Assembly: GCF_008107645.1 (NCBI RefSeq)
Contig: NZ_SDGY01000005.1
Coordinates: 1-64,000 of the forward strand
Reading direction: 5' to 3'
Length of the DNA: 64,000 nucleotides
Origin: Leuconostoc litchii
GTDB lineage: Bacteria > Bacillota > Bacilli > Lactobacillales > Lactobacillaceae
In this document: positions 1 to 8,346 of the stretch, in pieces
How positions within the stretch are numbered: the first letter of the stretch is position 1
How the letters are laid out: the number at the start of each line of letters is the position of its first letter
Translations under genes and position numbers: made by a program
The notes under the pieces: generated by a model
What the model was told of the DNA's origin: nothing
What the model saw: only the letters and a program-made list of their open reading frames with translations
Database searches by the model: none

Positions 1-20
1 GAAACCACTCCTTTTTTGTT
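1..20 (-). promoter_or_regulatory. Ribosome binding site of a gene just off the left edge
   Basis: Read on the minus strand, positions 13 to 8 are AAGGAG, so a start codon is expected just outside the window. This implies a gene divergent from the MFS gene. Confidence 0.6.
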
Positions 21-225
21 GTTAATTTGTGTAATCATTTTAACTGAAAAAATTTTCAGTATAGATAAAAATAATTGTAAATAATTGAAAAACTTTTAAT
101 TTCACAAGAAAAAAATACTTTTTTAATAATTAACAATGCTTTGTTGTCAACTTATGTAACAATTATATAAGTAAATAAAAAAAATTTTGCAAGGTTTGTG
201 AAATCGTGGTAATCTTATATCAACG

Positions 226-239
226 GCTCAACGCTTACA
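226..239 (-). promoter_or_regulatory. Candidate cre (CcpA) site in the 380-bp divergent region
   Basis: On the minus strand this reads TGTAAGCGTTGAGC, which fits the cre consensus TGWAANCGNTNWCA except at the last two bases. It would most plausibly serve the gene off the left edge. The rest of positions 1-380 is AT-rich and shows no other gene or clear structure. Confidence 0.3.
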
Positions 240-380
240 TTTTTTCATGCAAACGCGCGCAGTGTTTATAAAAGAATTGAGGGAATGCGATATGCATGCT
301 TTAACATCTGGTTTCAAATTTGCACCAACATAGCTGTTCTGATTACTGTTTGATGCTAAAAAGAATTTGAGATTGGAAAA

Positions 381-1589
381 ATGGAAGAAAAATTATTTAA
401 TAAAGGCTTTTTAACAATTACCATCATTAATTTTATTGTGTATTTAGTGTATTACCTTATGATGGTTATTATTGCTGTTGTGGCACATGATCAATTGCAT
501 GCTTCTTTTGGTCAAGCTGGATTGGCTTCAGGAATTTATATCATAGGAACATTAGTAGCGAGACTGATTATTGGAAAAGAATTGGAGCTAATTGGTCGTA
601 AAAAAATTGTTCGCTGGGGAGCAATTTTATATTTAATTACAACAATTGCTTACCTTTTTGTACCAACCATAGGCGCATTGGATGCAGTTCGTTTGTTTAA
701 TGGATTTGCCTATGGAATGACTTCAACGGCATTAAATGCCATTGTTACAGAATTTATCCCTGAAAAACGTAAAGGGGAAGGTATAAACTATTATGGTCTA
801 AGTACTAGCTTGGCGGCAGCTATTGGTCCTTTCATTGGATTATTATTGTTAAATGCTACTAGTTTTAGATTTATTGTAATATTGTCAGTGATTTTGATTG
901 CTGTTTCAGCGCTAGCTTTGTTTGCTATACAAATTAATAATGTTCAACTATCACCTGAACATTTGGCAGAATTGAAATCATGGAAAATTTCAAGTTTCAT
1001 CGAATTCAAAGTATTATTGATTGCTGGCGTTGGATTTTTGATGGGGCTATCATATTCATCTGTATTGTCATTTTTGGCATCTTATGCCGAAAGTTTGAAT
1101 TTAGTTTCAATCAGTTCGTTCTTTTTTGTAGTTTATGCAGGTATCGTTACTTTAACAAGACCGATGTCTGGTCGTATTTTTGACCGATTTGGAGAAAATT
1201 ACGTAATGTATCCAAGTTATCTGTTCTTAACGCTTGGCTTAGTGGTTTTGTCATTGACTCATAATGGAGTTACTTTATTATTGTCTGGTGCTTTTATTGG
1301 CTTAGGTTATGGAACATTCATGTCAAATGGACAAGCTGTTTCATTAAAACTAGTCTCGAGCCATCGTGTCGGCATTGCCTTATCGACATACTTTATTGGC
1401 TTAGACTTGGGATTAGGTGTTGGACCGTATGCATTGGGTGCACTACATGCAATGCTATCATTCCGTGAATTATATCTGGTGTCAGCTACAATTCCAGTAA
1501 TTTCTGCAATATTGTATCTCATATTTTATCATCCAAATAAGATTAAAAAAAATGCAGCAGATGTTTCTTCAAATAAAGGATTAGCTTAA
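381..1589 (+). CDS. MFS transporter, 12-TM drug/metabolite efflux type
   Basis: A 402-residue, strongly hydrophobic protein with the alternating membrane segments of the major facilitator superfamily. A motif-A-like cytoplasmic loop between TM2 and TM3 carries GKELELIGRKK (about residues 65-75), and a second GRIFDRFGE loop lies at the start of the C-terminal half. This is proton-driven transport in the cytoplasmic membrane. Substrate cannot be read from sequence, and drug or metabolite export is the usual assignment. The start is preceded by a weak purine-rich site (GAGATTGGA). The gene stands alone, diverging from a gene off the left edge and ending at a strong terminator. Confidence 0.8.
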   Translation: MEEKLFNKGFLTITIINFIVYLVYYLMMVIIAVVAHDQLHASFGQAGLASGIYIIGTLVARLIIGKELELIGRKKIVRWGAILYLITTIAYLFVPTIGALDAVRLFNGFAYGMTSTALNAIVTEFIPEKRKGEGINYYGLSTSLAAAIGPFIGLLLLNATSFRFIVILSVILIAVSALALFAIQINNVQLSPEHLAELKSWKISSFIEFKVLLIAGVGFLMGLSYSSVLSFLASYAESLNLVSISSFFFVVYAGIVTLTRPMSGRIFDRFGENYVMYPSYLFLTLGLVVLSLTHNGVTLLLSGAFIGLGYGTFMSNGQAVSLKLVSSHRVGIALSTYFIGLDLGLGVGPYALGALHAMLSFRELYLVSATIPVISAILYLIFYHPNKIKKNAADVSSNKGLA

Positions 1590-1590
1590 T

Positions 1591-1628
1591 AAAAAGCGAT
1601 ATGTTTCACGTGAAACATATCGCTTTTT
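1591..1628. terminator. Bidirectional rho-independent terminator
   Basis: A perfect 38-base palindrome starting with AAAAAGCGAT and ending with ATCGCTTTTT lies between two convergent genes. The A and T runs allow termination in both directions. Its core is a parS-like sequence, annotated separately. Confidence 0.85.
1602..1617. other. parS-like centromere site (ParB/Spo0J binding)
   Basis: The 16 bases TGTTTCACGTGAAACA match the widely conserved bacterial parS consensus TGTTNCACGTGAAACA exactly. It sits at the centre of the intergenic terminator hairpin. The match is seen directly. Whether ParB binds here, and whether the window is therefore near the replication origin, is inference because parA/parB are not in this window. 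Confidence 0.65.
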
Positions 1629-1644
1629 AATTTAAAAAACACCT

Positions 1645-2421
1645 TTAAATTAACCACTCGTCTAAATTATCAATTTCGTGGGTAGGCTTTTGTGCAACAT
1701 TCAACATCTGATTGCGGGAAGAAACGCCGGAGTATACCAGTAAGGTATTGATTCCAGCGTTAATACCTGCAAGAATGTCTGTATAATAGTTATCACCAAC
1801 CATTACAGCGTCGGTATGACTAACTGAAAGTTTTTTCAATGCACCAGTCATAATAGGAATTTCCGGTTTAGCTATGACAATTGGTTTTATATCTGTAGCT
1901 GTTTGGATAGCAGAAATTAATGATCCAGCACCAGGTAACATGCCTCGCTCATTAGGTAAATTTGTGTCACGGTTTGTCGCAATAAATGTTGCGCCCTTTT
2001 GAATGGCCAAAGTAGCAGTAGTTAGTTTTTCATAGTTAAATTGTCGATCAAGGCCCGCTACTACAAAATCAACATCCTCCGTATCAGTTAAAATAAACCC
2101 TGCGTCTTTCAACGCTTGTTTTAATCCATTTTCGCCTATAACGTATACATGCTTTTTATTTGCTTGTGCAATAGTTTTAAGATAGTCAGCGGTGGCTATC
2201 GAACTAGTATAGACTTGTTCTGGAGCTGTTAAGATGTTATGATTTTTAGTTAAGTTTGCTGCGACTTCGGCGGGACTTTTTGTCGAGTTATTTGTTACAA
2301 ATAAATAAGGAATATGAGCTGCTTTTAGCCGATCAATAAATCGTTGTGCTGCAGGAATTTGTTTGGTTCCTTGATATATAGTACCATCTAAATCGATGAA
2401 ATAACCCTTGTATTGTGCCAT
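1645..2421 (-). CDS. HAD-IIA family phosphatase (NagD/YutF-like)
   Basis: A 258-residue protein of the haloacid dehalogenase superfamily, subfamily IIA. Motif I is DLDGT, with nucleophile Asp10 and acid/base Asp12. Motif II is VTNNS (42-46), a lysine lies in IAKPEIP in the second half, and motif IV is MVGDNYYTDI near residues 206-215. Family members hydrolyse small phosphate esters such as sugar or nucleoside monophosphates in the cytoplasm, and the substrate here is unknown. The gene is monocistronic with its own promoter upstream and converges on the MFS gene across a shared terminator. Confidence 0.85.
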   Translation of the reverse strand: MAQYKGYFIDLDGTIYQGTKQIPAAQRFIDRLKAAHIPYLFVTNNSTKSPAEVAANLTKNHNILTAPEQVYTSSIATADYLKTIAQANKKHVYVIGENGLKQALKDAGFILTDTEDVDFVVAGLDRQFNYEKLTTATLAIQKGATFIATNRDTNLPNERGMLPGAGSLISAIQTATDIKPIVIAKPEIPIMTGALKKLSVSHTDAVMVGDNYYTDILAGINAGINTLLVYSGVSSRNQMLNVAQKPTHEIDNLDEWLI

Positions 2422-2452
2422 GTTTAATCTCCATTTAATATTGAATGACTAT

Positions 2453-2482
2453 ATTATACCCATCAACAATAGTTGATATCAA
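2453..2482 (-). promoter_or_regulatory. Sigma-A promoter of the HAD phosphatase gene
   Basis: On the minus strand a -35 TTGATA (2482-2477), an 18-bp spacer and a -10 TATAAT (2458-2453) lie about 30 bp upstream of the start codon. Confidence 0.65.
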
Positions 2483-2563
2483 ACAACGAAGCAAAGAACT
2501 AATCTTTTTCATCTCAAACTCCCTAAAATAAAATCTCCCAAAAATATTTTATAATATAGTTCG

Positions 2564-2588
2564 CCCGCAAGTAATTGCGGGTTTTCGT
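2564..2588 (+). terminator. Orphan terminator-like hairpin
   Basis: CCCGCAA, a GTAA loop and TTGCGGG are followed by TTTTCGTT on the plus strand. No plus-strand gene ends here. A TATAAT at 2550-2555 lies just upstream, so it could be an attenuator for the next two genes or a relic. Confidence 0.5.
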
Positions 2589-2658
2589 TGCTTATGGTAA
2601 AAAAACATTCTTAATTCGATGTAGAAAGGGTAAAATATATGGATAGGGGAAAATAATT

Positions 2659-3081
2659 ATGCCAAAAAAATATCGTGTACCACCGTTTTTAACACCTTCA
2701 GCAATTGTATCTCTGATTATTGCTATTAGTGCTGCAAACTTGGCAGTGAATGTGGCAACTGGCACAAGTGAGGGAGGTAAAACTTCTTCAAGTAGTAGTT
2801 TAGTCAGTACCTCAGGAATAACAACTAGTACTACCTCTACTGACTCAACTAGTAGTGATGATAAGTCTAGTAAATCATCGTCAACATCAAGTGATGCTGA
2901 TTCAAGCGAAACGTCAGATACTACTTCTACGGATACGACATCATCTAATACATCATCTACGGCCGATACAACAACTTCTGGGACTACGAGTTCTTCATCT
3001 GTTATGTCTTCATCTACGGACAGTAGCACGGCCACTACTTCTTCGTCTAATGCAGCAACTAGTTCGGAGGGGGCTCAATAA
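2659..3081 (+). CDS. Ser/Thr-rich membrane-anchored protein, function unknown
   Basis: A 140-residue protein. Residues 1-11 are basic, residues 12-33 form one hydrophobic segment (signal anchor or uncleaved signal) and the remainder, from about residue 40, is almost entirely Ser and Thr with scattered Asp and Ala. Such low-complexity tails in Gram-positive bacteria usually span the wall or carry O-glycans. There is no sorting motif and no recognisable domain. The stop overlaps the next start (TAATG), so the two genes are translationally coupled and probably act together. The start ATG follows GGGGAAAATAATT. Confidence 0.7.
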   Translation: MPKKYRVPPFLTPSAIVSLIIAISAANLAVNVATGTSEGGKTSSSSSLVSTSGITTSTTSTDSTSSDDKSSKSSSTSSDADSSETSDTTSTDTTSSNTSSTADTTTSGTTSSSSVMSSSTDSSTATTSSSNAATSSEGAQ

Positions 3082-3872
3082 TGCTTACAATACTTGATTT
3101 AATCAATCATTATCTAGGATATTTTACTACAAATTCAAAAACCAAAGGACGAATATATACAGTTGTTGGAACTGTTGGTATTTGGTATTTGCTGTATCTC
3201 GCTTACCGTTTTTTTGTTAACGGACGTTGGCTTCGAGGAACCTTGATAGCAGCAGTATTTCTGTTATTATTGTATTTTGTTATTTTAAATATATTTTATT
3301 ATTTTACGCAACGTACAATGAAGTGGGATGTGTCACCGGCTATAGAAAAAGTACTTGGTGGACATCAAGAAGAAAAAAATGAATCTACAGCAGAACGAGT
3401 AATAATGCCAGCCAATGGACTATATAGTCGTCAAAATGTGATGTCTGGTACAGTAGAAAGTGATGTTCAGCAACAGCAAAATATTAATTTCTTGGCGGCA
3501 GAAATGCAACAGCTTGATTTGATTGCAACAGATTATGGTCATTTTGGGGAACAGGCCCAACGACAAATTATTGCTCAGCAAGGAGTCATTCATGCTAACC
3601 ACCCAGGAACCTTGTTACCGTATTTTGCTATGCAAGAAGAAAATGGCAAACTAAAAATATTTGGCGGCATTAATCAGTTACAGTCTCGTGAGTTAGGTGA
3701 TGTAACAATGGTTGGTCTGACTCCTACTGCCCAAGCGATAATGAATTATCGCTTAGTCGTTGCTTCAGCAGTATTAACAGGTGGTCCAAGTCACATAGCA
3801 ACGCGTAGTGAATTAATAGATGAAATGCAACCTTATAAAATAAAAATTGAAATAGCGTATGATCACATATAA
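3081..3872 (+). CDS. Conserved membrane protein of lactic acid bacteria (DUF6681-like)
   Basis: A 263-residue protein with two hydrophobic segments near the N-terminus (about 26-42 and 53-77) and a long soluble C-terminal part from about residue 85. I associate this architecture with a Lactobacillales membrane family of unknown function, but no catalytic motif is visible and the family label is from memory. It is coupled to the Ser/Thr-rich gene by a TAATG overlap, suggesting a two-protein envelope unit. It ends before a terminator shared with the convergent GNAT gene. Confidence 0.6.
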   Translation: MLTILDLINHYLGYFTTNSKTKGRIYTVVGTVGIWYLLYLAYRFFVNGRWLRGTLIAAVFLLLLYFVILNIFYYFTQRTMKWDVSPAIEKVLGGHQEEKNESTAERVIMPANGLYSRQNVMSGTVESDVQQQQNINFLAAEMQQLDLIATDYGHFGEQAQRQIIAQQGVIHANHPGTLLPYFAMQEENGKLKIFGGINQLQSRELGDVTMVGLTPTAQAIMNYRLVVASAVLTGGPSHIATRSELIDEMQPYKIKIEIAYDHI

Positions 3873-3890
3873 TTAATTGTATGGTTATAA

Positions 3891-3924
3891 AAAAAGAGCT
3901 AGTAAATAATTACAGCTCTTTTTT
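3891..3924. terminator. Bidirectional terminator between convergent genes
   Basis: AAAAAGAGCT and AGCTCTTTTTT are separated by a 13-base loop. The 3-prime arm overlaps the stop codon of the convergent acetyltransferase gene. Confidence 0.7.
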
Positions 3925-4350
3925 CATATGAATATGTTCTATACCGGCTTCCATAAATGGTGTACCTGTTGTTTCAAAGCCAAGTAGTTCATAAAAACCA
4001 CGTGCTTGTATTTGAGCACCAAGAACCAACTGCTGTATATTATAGGAAGGGGCTAAGTCCTCAATATAATTCAATAATGCCGTACCTAAACCATAACCAC
4101 GAAGAGACTGTAGCGTAGCAACTCGCTGAATATGCCAGATATTATCTGATTCTATGATTACACGGGCAGTAGCTGCTAATTTACTGTTAGCATAAGCAAC
4201 GATATGAATGGCATTTTCTTCAGCAGATTGATCATTGAGTTCATCTGCTACGTTAACGCCTTGTTCAACAATAAAAACAGCTTTCCGTATTAATAAGGCG
4301 TCATCATGTATGGTGCCTAATCCTTGTTCATGTTTAATTTCTATTTTCAT
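3910..4350 (-). CDS. GNAT family N-acetyltransferase (ElaA-like)
   Basis: A 146-residue single-domain acetyltransferase of the GNAT fold. The acetyl-CoA pyrophosphate loop is RGYGLG in the segment RVATLQSLRGYGLGTALLNY, followed by the usual late segment ARGFYELLGFE. The substrate is unknown. The reading frame is open 12 codons further upstream, but the start at MKIEIKHEQG is preferred. It fits the domain start, and a -10 (TATACT) lies exactly six bases in front of it, so the transcript would begin at the ATG. No ribosome site precedes either candidate. It diverges from the LtaS gene. Confidence 0.75.
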   Translation of the reverse strand: MKIEIKHEQGLGTIHDDALLIRKAVFIVEQGVNVADELNDQSAEENAIHIVAYANSKLAATARVIIESDNIWHIQRVATLQSLRGYGLGTALLNYIEDLAPSYNIQQLVLGAQIQARGFYELLGFETTGTPFMEAGIEHIHMKKEL

Positions 4351-4356
4351 AGCATT

Positions 4357-4386
4357 AGTATAGCAATTGACAGCCATAAAAAGCAA
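4357..4386 (-). promoter_or_regulatory. Promoter of the GNAT gene, predicted leaderless
   Basis: On the minus strand TTGCTT (4386-4381), an 18-bp spacer and TATACT (4362-4357) are followed by six bases and then the ATG. No Shine-Dalgarno sequence is present. Confidence 0.5.
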
Positions 4387-4446
4387 TGAATAGGTTTCGA
4401 TGCATTGTTTTTAAAAAAGAAATGATAAGCTTAATCGCCATAAAAT

Positions 4447-4455
4447 TGGTATAAT
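4447..4455 (+). promoter_or_regulatory. Extended -10 promoter of ltaS, predicted leaderless
   Basis: TGGTATAAT (extended -10) ends seven bases before the ATG at 4463, so transcription should begin at or next to the start codon. No good -35 is visible, as expected for an extended -10. Confidence 0.55.
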
Positions 4456-4462
4456 GATAGTT

Positions 4463-6649
4463 ATGAAAAAATATTTTAAAAATATTTGGCAAGAAATTTT
4501 ATCGCCAAAGAATTGGTTACAGCAACTAAATACGCGTAAAGGTTTTTTTTCGTGGACGATTGTATTATTTACTTTAAAAACAATTTTAGCCTACGGTGCC
4601 GACTTTAATTGGTTACATGTTTCTGATCCATTACAAATTTTTTTAATGCTAATTAATCCAATCGGGTTTACCATGATTATTTTTGGATTTGCTTTATTTA
4701 TTAAACCAAAGCAATTATATTATGGTGCCATTATGTTGTTGAATTTGGCTATGACGGGGTTATTATATTTAAATGTTATTTATTTCCGTGAATTCTCTGA
4801 CTTTATGTCTGTTAACACGATATTAGGTTATAAGTCAGTGAATCAGGGTGGTAAGGCAGCTGGAGCTATTGCATTTGGTATTCATGATATTCTTTTCTGG
4901 ATTGATATCATCATTTTGATTGGATTATTCGTGGTACGAAAAATTCGATTTGATGAACATGTTTTGAAACGTTTACAGCCGTTTAAAATTGTAACAATCG
5001 GTGTCTTTATTTTTATGGCTAATTTGTTATTAGCAGATTTTAATAGACCACAGCTATTAGTAAGACAATTTGATCGTGAATACATGGTTAAATACCTCGG
5101 TATAGGGCCGTTTACAATTTATGATGCGATTAATACTTACCAAACTAGTCAAATTAGAAAAACAGCAACTCCCTCAGAATTGACGGCCGTACAAAATTAT
5201 ATTAAAAAGAATTACGCAGCAATTAATCCTAAATTTTACGGAAAAGCTAAAGGTAAAAATGTGATTGTTATCCATTTGGAAAGCTTTCAGCAAATGTCAA
5301 TTGATCGTAAAATAAATGGTCAAGAGGTGACACCTTTTTTAAACAGCCTTTATCATAGCAAATCTACGATTGCCTTTGATAATTTTTTCAATCAAGTCGG
5401 ACAAGGCAAAACATCAGACGCTGAAAATATGTTAGAGACATCCACCTTTGGGTTGCCACAGGGGTCTCTATTTACCAAATTGGGTGATGATCAAACATTT
5501 CAAGCAATGCCTGCTATTTTAAATCAACGAGAAGGCTATTCGAGTGCAGTCTTTCATGGGAACATGGGCTCCTTTTGGAATCGTAGTACTGTTTATAAGC
5601 GCATGGGGTATCAAAATTGGATATCAGGAGATTATTTTGATATTACAGGAAAAAAAGCAACGTCTTGGGGATTAAAAGATAAGTTACTATTTCATAATTC
5701 GGTACCCTACTTAGAACGTTTGCAGCAGCCATTCTACGCTAAATTTTTGACAGTAACAAACCACACACCATTTACATTAGATAAACAGGATCAAGATGCT
5801 AACTTTCAGACGAGTAATACAGGCTCTAAATTAGTGGATAATTATTTTGTGACGAATCATTATCTCGACCAATCTGTAAAAGAGTTTTTTGCTTACTTGA
5901 AAAAATCAGGTTTATATAAAAACACGGCAGTGGTCTTGTATGGAGACCATTATGGTATTTCAAATACTGATGCATCTTATTTGGCATCATTACTCGGAAA
6001 AAATGCTGAAGATTGGAATGATTTAGACAATGCTAATCTTCAACGTGTTCCACTAATCGTACACATTCCGGGAATGAAAAACGGTTATATTGATCATACT
6101 TATGGTGGAGAAATAGATGTCGCTCCTACGTTAGAACATTTGTTAGGTATTAGTACGAAACGTTATATTCAATTTGGACAAGATTTGTTAAGTAAAAATC
6201 ATAAACAAATTGTGGCATTTCGAAATAAAGACTGGATAACGCCGACGTATGCTAGTCTATCAGGAAGAATATGGAATACAAAAACAGGACAAGAAATCAC
6301 GACTCCAAGTAAAACGTTGCAGGCTAAGGCTGACAAAATCCAAACCTATGTTAATAAAAAACTAGCCATGTCAGACAATCTGAATCAGAAAAATCTACTT
6401 AAATTCTACAACCCTAAAGACTTTAAGGCTGTTGATGCTGACTATGATTACAGTCAAGAAGCAACAATCAAGAGATTGAAAAAACAAAACAAAAAGTTAG
6501 GTACAAAATCAACCAGTTTGTTTGCAAAAAATGGTAATAAATCAACGTTGAGTGACTACGTTACTGATGCACCAGAAGTAGATGATGAAACTACGGATAC
6601 AACTAGATTACTGCCAAGAAATGCGGATGATTGGAGTAATGATGAATAA
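4463..6649 (+). CDS. ltaS: Lipoteichoic acid synthase family protein
   Basis: A 728-residue membrane sulfatase-fold enzyme with five N-terminal transmembrane segments (about residues 30-200), then an extracellular catalytic domain. The metal-binding glutamate is in NVIVIHLESFQ (about 273), the nucleophilic threonine in GQGKTSDAEN (about 317) and a further metal site in YGDHYG. LtaS enzymes transfer glycerol phosphate from phosphatidylglycerol to build lipoteichoic acid. A shorter family member could instead be a primase or phosphoethanolamine transferase, but the length fits LtaS. A Ser/Thr/Asp-rich tail follows the domain. An upstream ATG at 4454 overlaps the -10 hexamer, so the ATG at 4463 is used. 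Confidence 0.85.
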   Translation: MKKYFKNIWQEILSPKNWLQQLNTRKGFFSWTIVLFTLKTILAYGADFNWLHVSDPLQIFLMLINPIGFTMIIFGFALFIKPKQLYYGAIMLLNLAMTGLLYLNVIYFREFSDFMSVNTILGYKSVNQGGKAAGAIAFGIHDILFWIDIIILIGLFVVRKIRFDEHVLKRLQPFKIVTIGVFIFMANLLLADFNRPQLLVRQFDREYMVKYLGIGPFTIYDAINTYQTSQIRKTATPSELTAVQNYIKKNYAAINPKFYGKAKGKNVIVIHLESFQQMSIDRKINGQEVTPFLNSLYHSKSTIAFDNFFNQVGQGKTSDAENMLETSTFGLPQGSLFTKLGDDQTFQAMPAILNQREGYSSAVFHGNMGSFWNRSTVYKRMGYQNWISGDYFDITGKKATSWGLKDKLLFHNSVPYLERLQQPFYAKFLTVTNHTPFTLDKQDQDANFQTSNTGSKLVDNYFVTNHYLDQSVKEFFAYLKKSGLYKNTAVVLYGDHYGISNTDASYLASLLGKNAEDWNDLDNANLQRVPLIVHIPGMKNGYIDHTYGGEIDVAPTLEHLLGISTKRYIQFGQDLLSKNHKQIVAFRNKDWITPTYASLSGRIWNTKTGQEITTPSKTLQAKADKIQTYVNKKLAMSDNLNQKNLLKFYNPKDFKAVDADYDYSQEATIKRLKKQNKKLGTKSTSLFAKNGNKSTLSDYVTDAPEVDDETTDTTRLLPRNADDWSNDE

Positions 6650-6703
6650 TTTTTATTAAATAAATCTACGATAAGTGATAGAACTTTAAGTTGGGAGTCA
6701 TAT

Positions 6704-7765
6704 ATGGCAAAAATTTTGATTGCACTTGAAAGTATCGACCTTGGTGGTATGAAACGAGCAACGACGGTTGTTGGTAATGCACTTACATTGAATCATGATG
6801 TCACTTATTATACTTTTTCTGATGTACCACCTTTTTATGAATTACATGCACCACTAATTGTGGCCTCTCCGTCAGTAAAATTGACAAGTGACGCACAACC
6901 ATTTGAAAGATACGCAAAAGAAATTAAAAATTTTGCAAAGCTTGCTCGTAAATATGATGTAGTTATTTTAGCTGGCGGATTATTGTCAAGTTTTGCTGCT
7001 GTTTTAAAGCCACAATTATCCGATACAAAACTAATTGGCTGGATGCATAATAATATTACGACATATGCTAAACAGTATTATGCGCAGATGAATGAAGCAT
7101 TTGTAGATGGGTTAGGATCTTTGGACTCGATCGTGGTTCTCACTGATTTTGATTTAGCCGGATTTCAACAATATAATTCACATACCATCAAAATATGGAA
7201 TCCTTTGACTATTGAACCACAAGGGTATAGTAAGCTTGATAAGCATGTTATATCATTTACATCACGTATTGCTATACAACATAAGGGAATTGATTTTGCA
7301 GTGCAACTGGCGTCTAAGCTTCCTAATGATTGGTGTTTGGCAATGGCTGGTGATGGGACTAAAGAAGATATGGAAATCTTTCAGCAATTAATTCGTAATA
7401 CACAGGTCGAAGATAAAATTATTTATCGTGGCCCATTGAAGGATGAAGAATTGCGCTGCCACTACCGTGAATCGAGTTTATTTTTACAAACGTCAAGATG
7501 GGAAGGATTGCCGCTTGTATTAGTTGAAGCTATGAGTTTTGGCTTACCAATTGTCGCTATGAGACAAACGGGTTCTGCTGAAGTGCTCGATAAAGGGAAG
7601 TATGGTATTTTAGTTGATAATGGAGATGTAGAAGCTGCAGTTAACGAAATTAGTGCATTAATAAGAGATCCTCAACAGCGGTTAGCATGGTCAAAAAAAT
7701 CAATACAAAGAGTACACGATTTCCAAATTGAACCAATATTGAAGCAATGGGAAATGTTATTCTAA
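6704..7765 (+). CDS. Glycosyltransferase family 4
   Basis: A 353-residue GT-B retaining glycosyltransferase. The N-terminal acceptor domain starts with the glycine loop SIDLGGMKRA. The C-terminal donor domain carries FTSRIAIQHKGIDFAVQLA, AGDGTKEDMEIFQ and the EX7E-type EGLPLVLVEAMSFGLPIV motif. The donor is a nucleotide-sugar and the acceptor is unknown. Its position directly after the LtaS gene (54-bp gap, GGGAG ribosome site) suggests cell-envelope glycan or glycolipid work, for instance decorating teichoic acid or making its lipid anchor. That role is inference. Confidence 0.8.
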   Translation: MAKILIALESIDLGGMKRATTVVGNALTLNHDVTYYTFSDVPPFYELHAPLIVASPSVKLTSDAQPFERYAKEIKNFAKLARKYDVVILAGGLLSSFAAVLKPQLSDTKLIGWMHNNITTYAKQYYAQMNEAFVDGLGSLDSIVVLTDFDLAGFQQYNSHTIKIWNPLTIEPQGYSKLDKHVISFTSRIAIQHKGIDFAVQLASKLPNDWCLAMAGDGTKEDMEIFQQLIRNTQVEDKIIYRGPLKDEELRCHYRESSLFLQTSRWEGLPLVLVEAMSFGLPIVAMRQTGSAEVLDKGKYGILVDNGDVEAAVNEISALIRDPQQRLAWSKKSIQRVHDFQIEPILKQWEMLF

Positions 7766-7782
7766 ACATTTTATCAGTTTTT

Positions 7783-7811
7783 GTTGACAAGTAACTTGAC
7801 AACTATATAAT
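7783..7811 (+). promoter_or_regulatory. Promoter with MerR-type operator dyad
   Basis: TTGACA (7784-7789), a 16-bp spacer and TATAAT (7806-7811) precede the MerR gene. A 21-bp dyad at 7783-7803 starts with GTTGACAAGT and ends with ACTTGACAAC. Nine of its ten pairs match around a central A, and it fills the promoter spacer, the classical position for a MerR-family autoregulatory operator. Confidence 0.75.
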
Positions 7812-7832
7812 ATTAGTAAGAGGCTTAATTCT

Positions 7833-8279
7833 ATGGATAGTTGTACCCCAAATTTCAATTTCAAAAAACCGGCCATTGAGAAACTACAGTTTGGTATAGG
7901 GGACCTTGCAAAAATGACAGATGTTTCCACACGGCAATTGCGTTACTGGGAAAAGCAAGGGTATGTTAAAGCGATTGAACGTGACGACAACCAAGAATCA
8001 CGGTTATATGGTTTTCGTGCATTTGTTAAGGTTAGCATTATCAAACAACATATAAATGATGGGGATACGTTACATACTGCTGTCGAGCGAGCTAATAAGC
8101 AGCTTGATAGCGCCATGATTACCCAGCACATTATGAAAAAAGCATTTCAAGGACTGGAAGATTTTGATGGATCAGTAGCAGTTAATTTAGGCTATTTTGA
8201 CGATGCTGAGACACAGTTGCTCTATGTTTTTATGGCAGATGGTAAAGTCAAATATCGTGTTGTTGATATAAAAAAATGA
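7833..8279 (+). CDS. MerR family transcriptional regulator
   Basis: A 148-residue regulator. The winged helix-turn-helix of the MerR family lies at about residues 20-90, with GDLAKMTDVSTRQLRYWEKQGYV as recognition region and a wing around LYGFRAFVKVSII. The C-terminal part lacks cysteines arranged for metal binding, so a metal sensor is unlikely. It is a GlnR/unknown-type member. Its promoter spacer contains a 21-bp dyad, so it very likely controls itself. It has an AGAGG ribosome site and a terminator immediately after the stop, so it is monocistronic. Confidence 0.8.
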   Translation: MDSCTPNFNFKKPAIEKLQFGIGDLAKMTDVSTRQLRYWEKQGYVKAIERDDNQESRLYGFRAFVKVSIIKQHINDGDTLHTAVERANKQLDSAMITQHIMKKAFQGLEDFDGSVAVNLGYFDDAETQLLYVFMADGKVKYRVVDIKK

Positions 8280-8304
8280 TTGTTTCCATGACAATCATTT
8301 TTTT
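8271..8304 (+). terminator. Terminator of the MerR gene
   Basis: AAAAAATGATTGT and ACAATCATTTTTTT form a 13-bp stem with a seven-base loop. The stem includes the stop codon, and a T run follows. Confidence 0.8.
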
Positions 8305-8346
8305 ATTGCAACATAATATCTTTTAACTAGAATGGATGACTAATAT

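Noticed and set aside
2592-3035. A 147-codon acidic frame on the minus strand opposite the Ser/Thr-rich gene
   Set aside because: It is the antisense shadow of a low-complexity Ser/Thr codon run, with no ribosome site.
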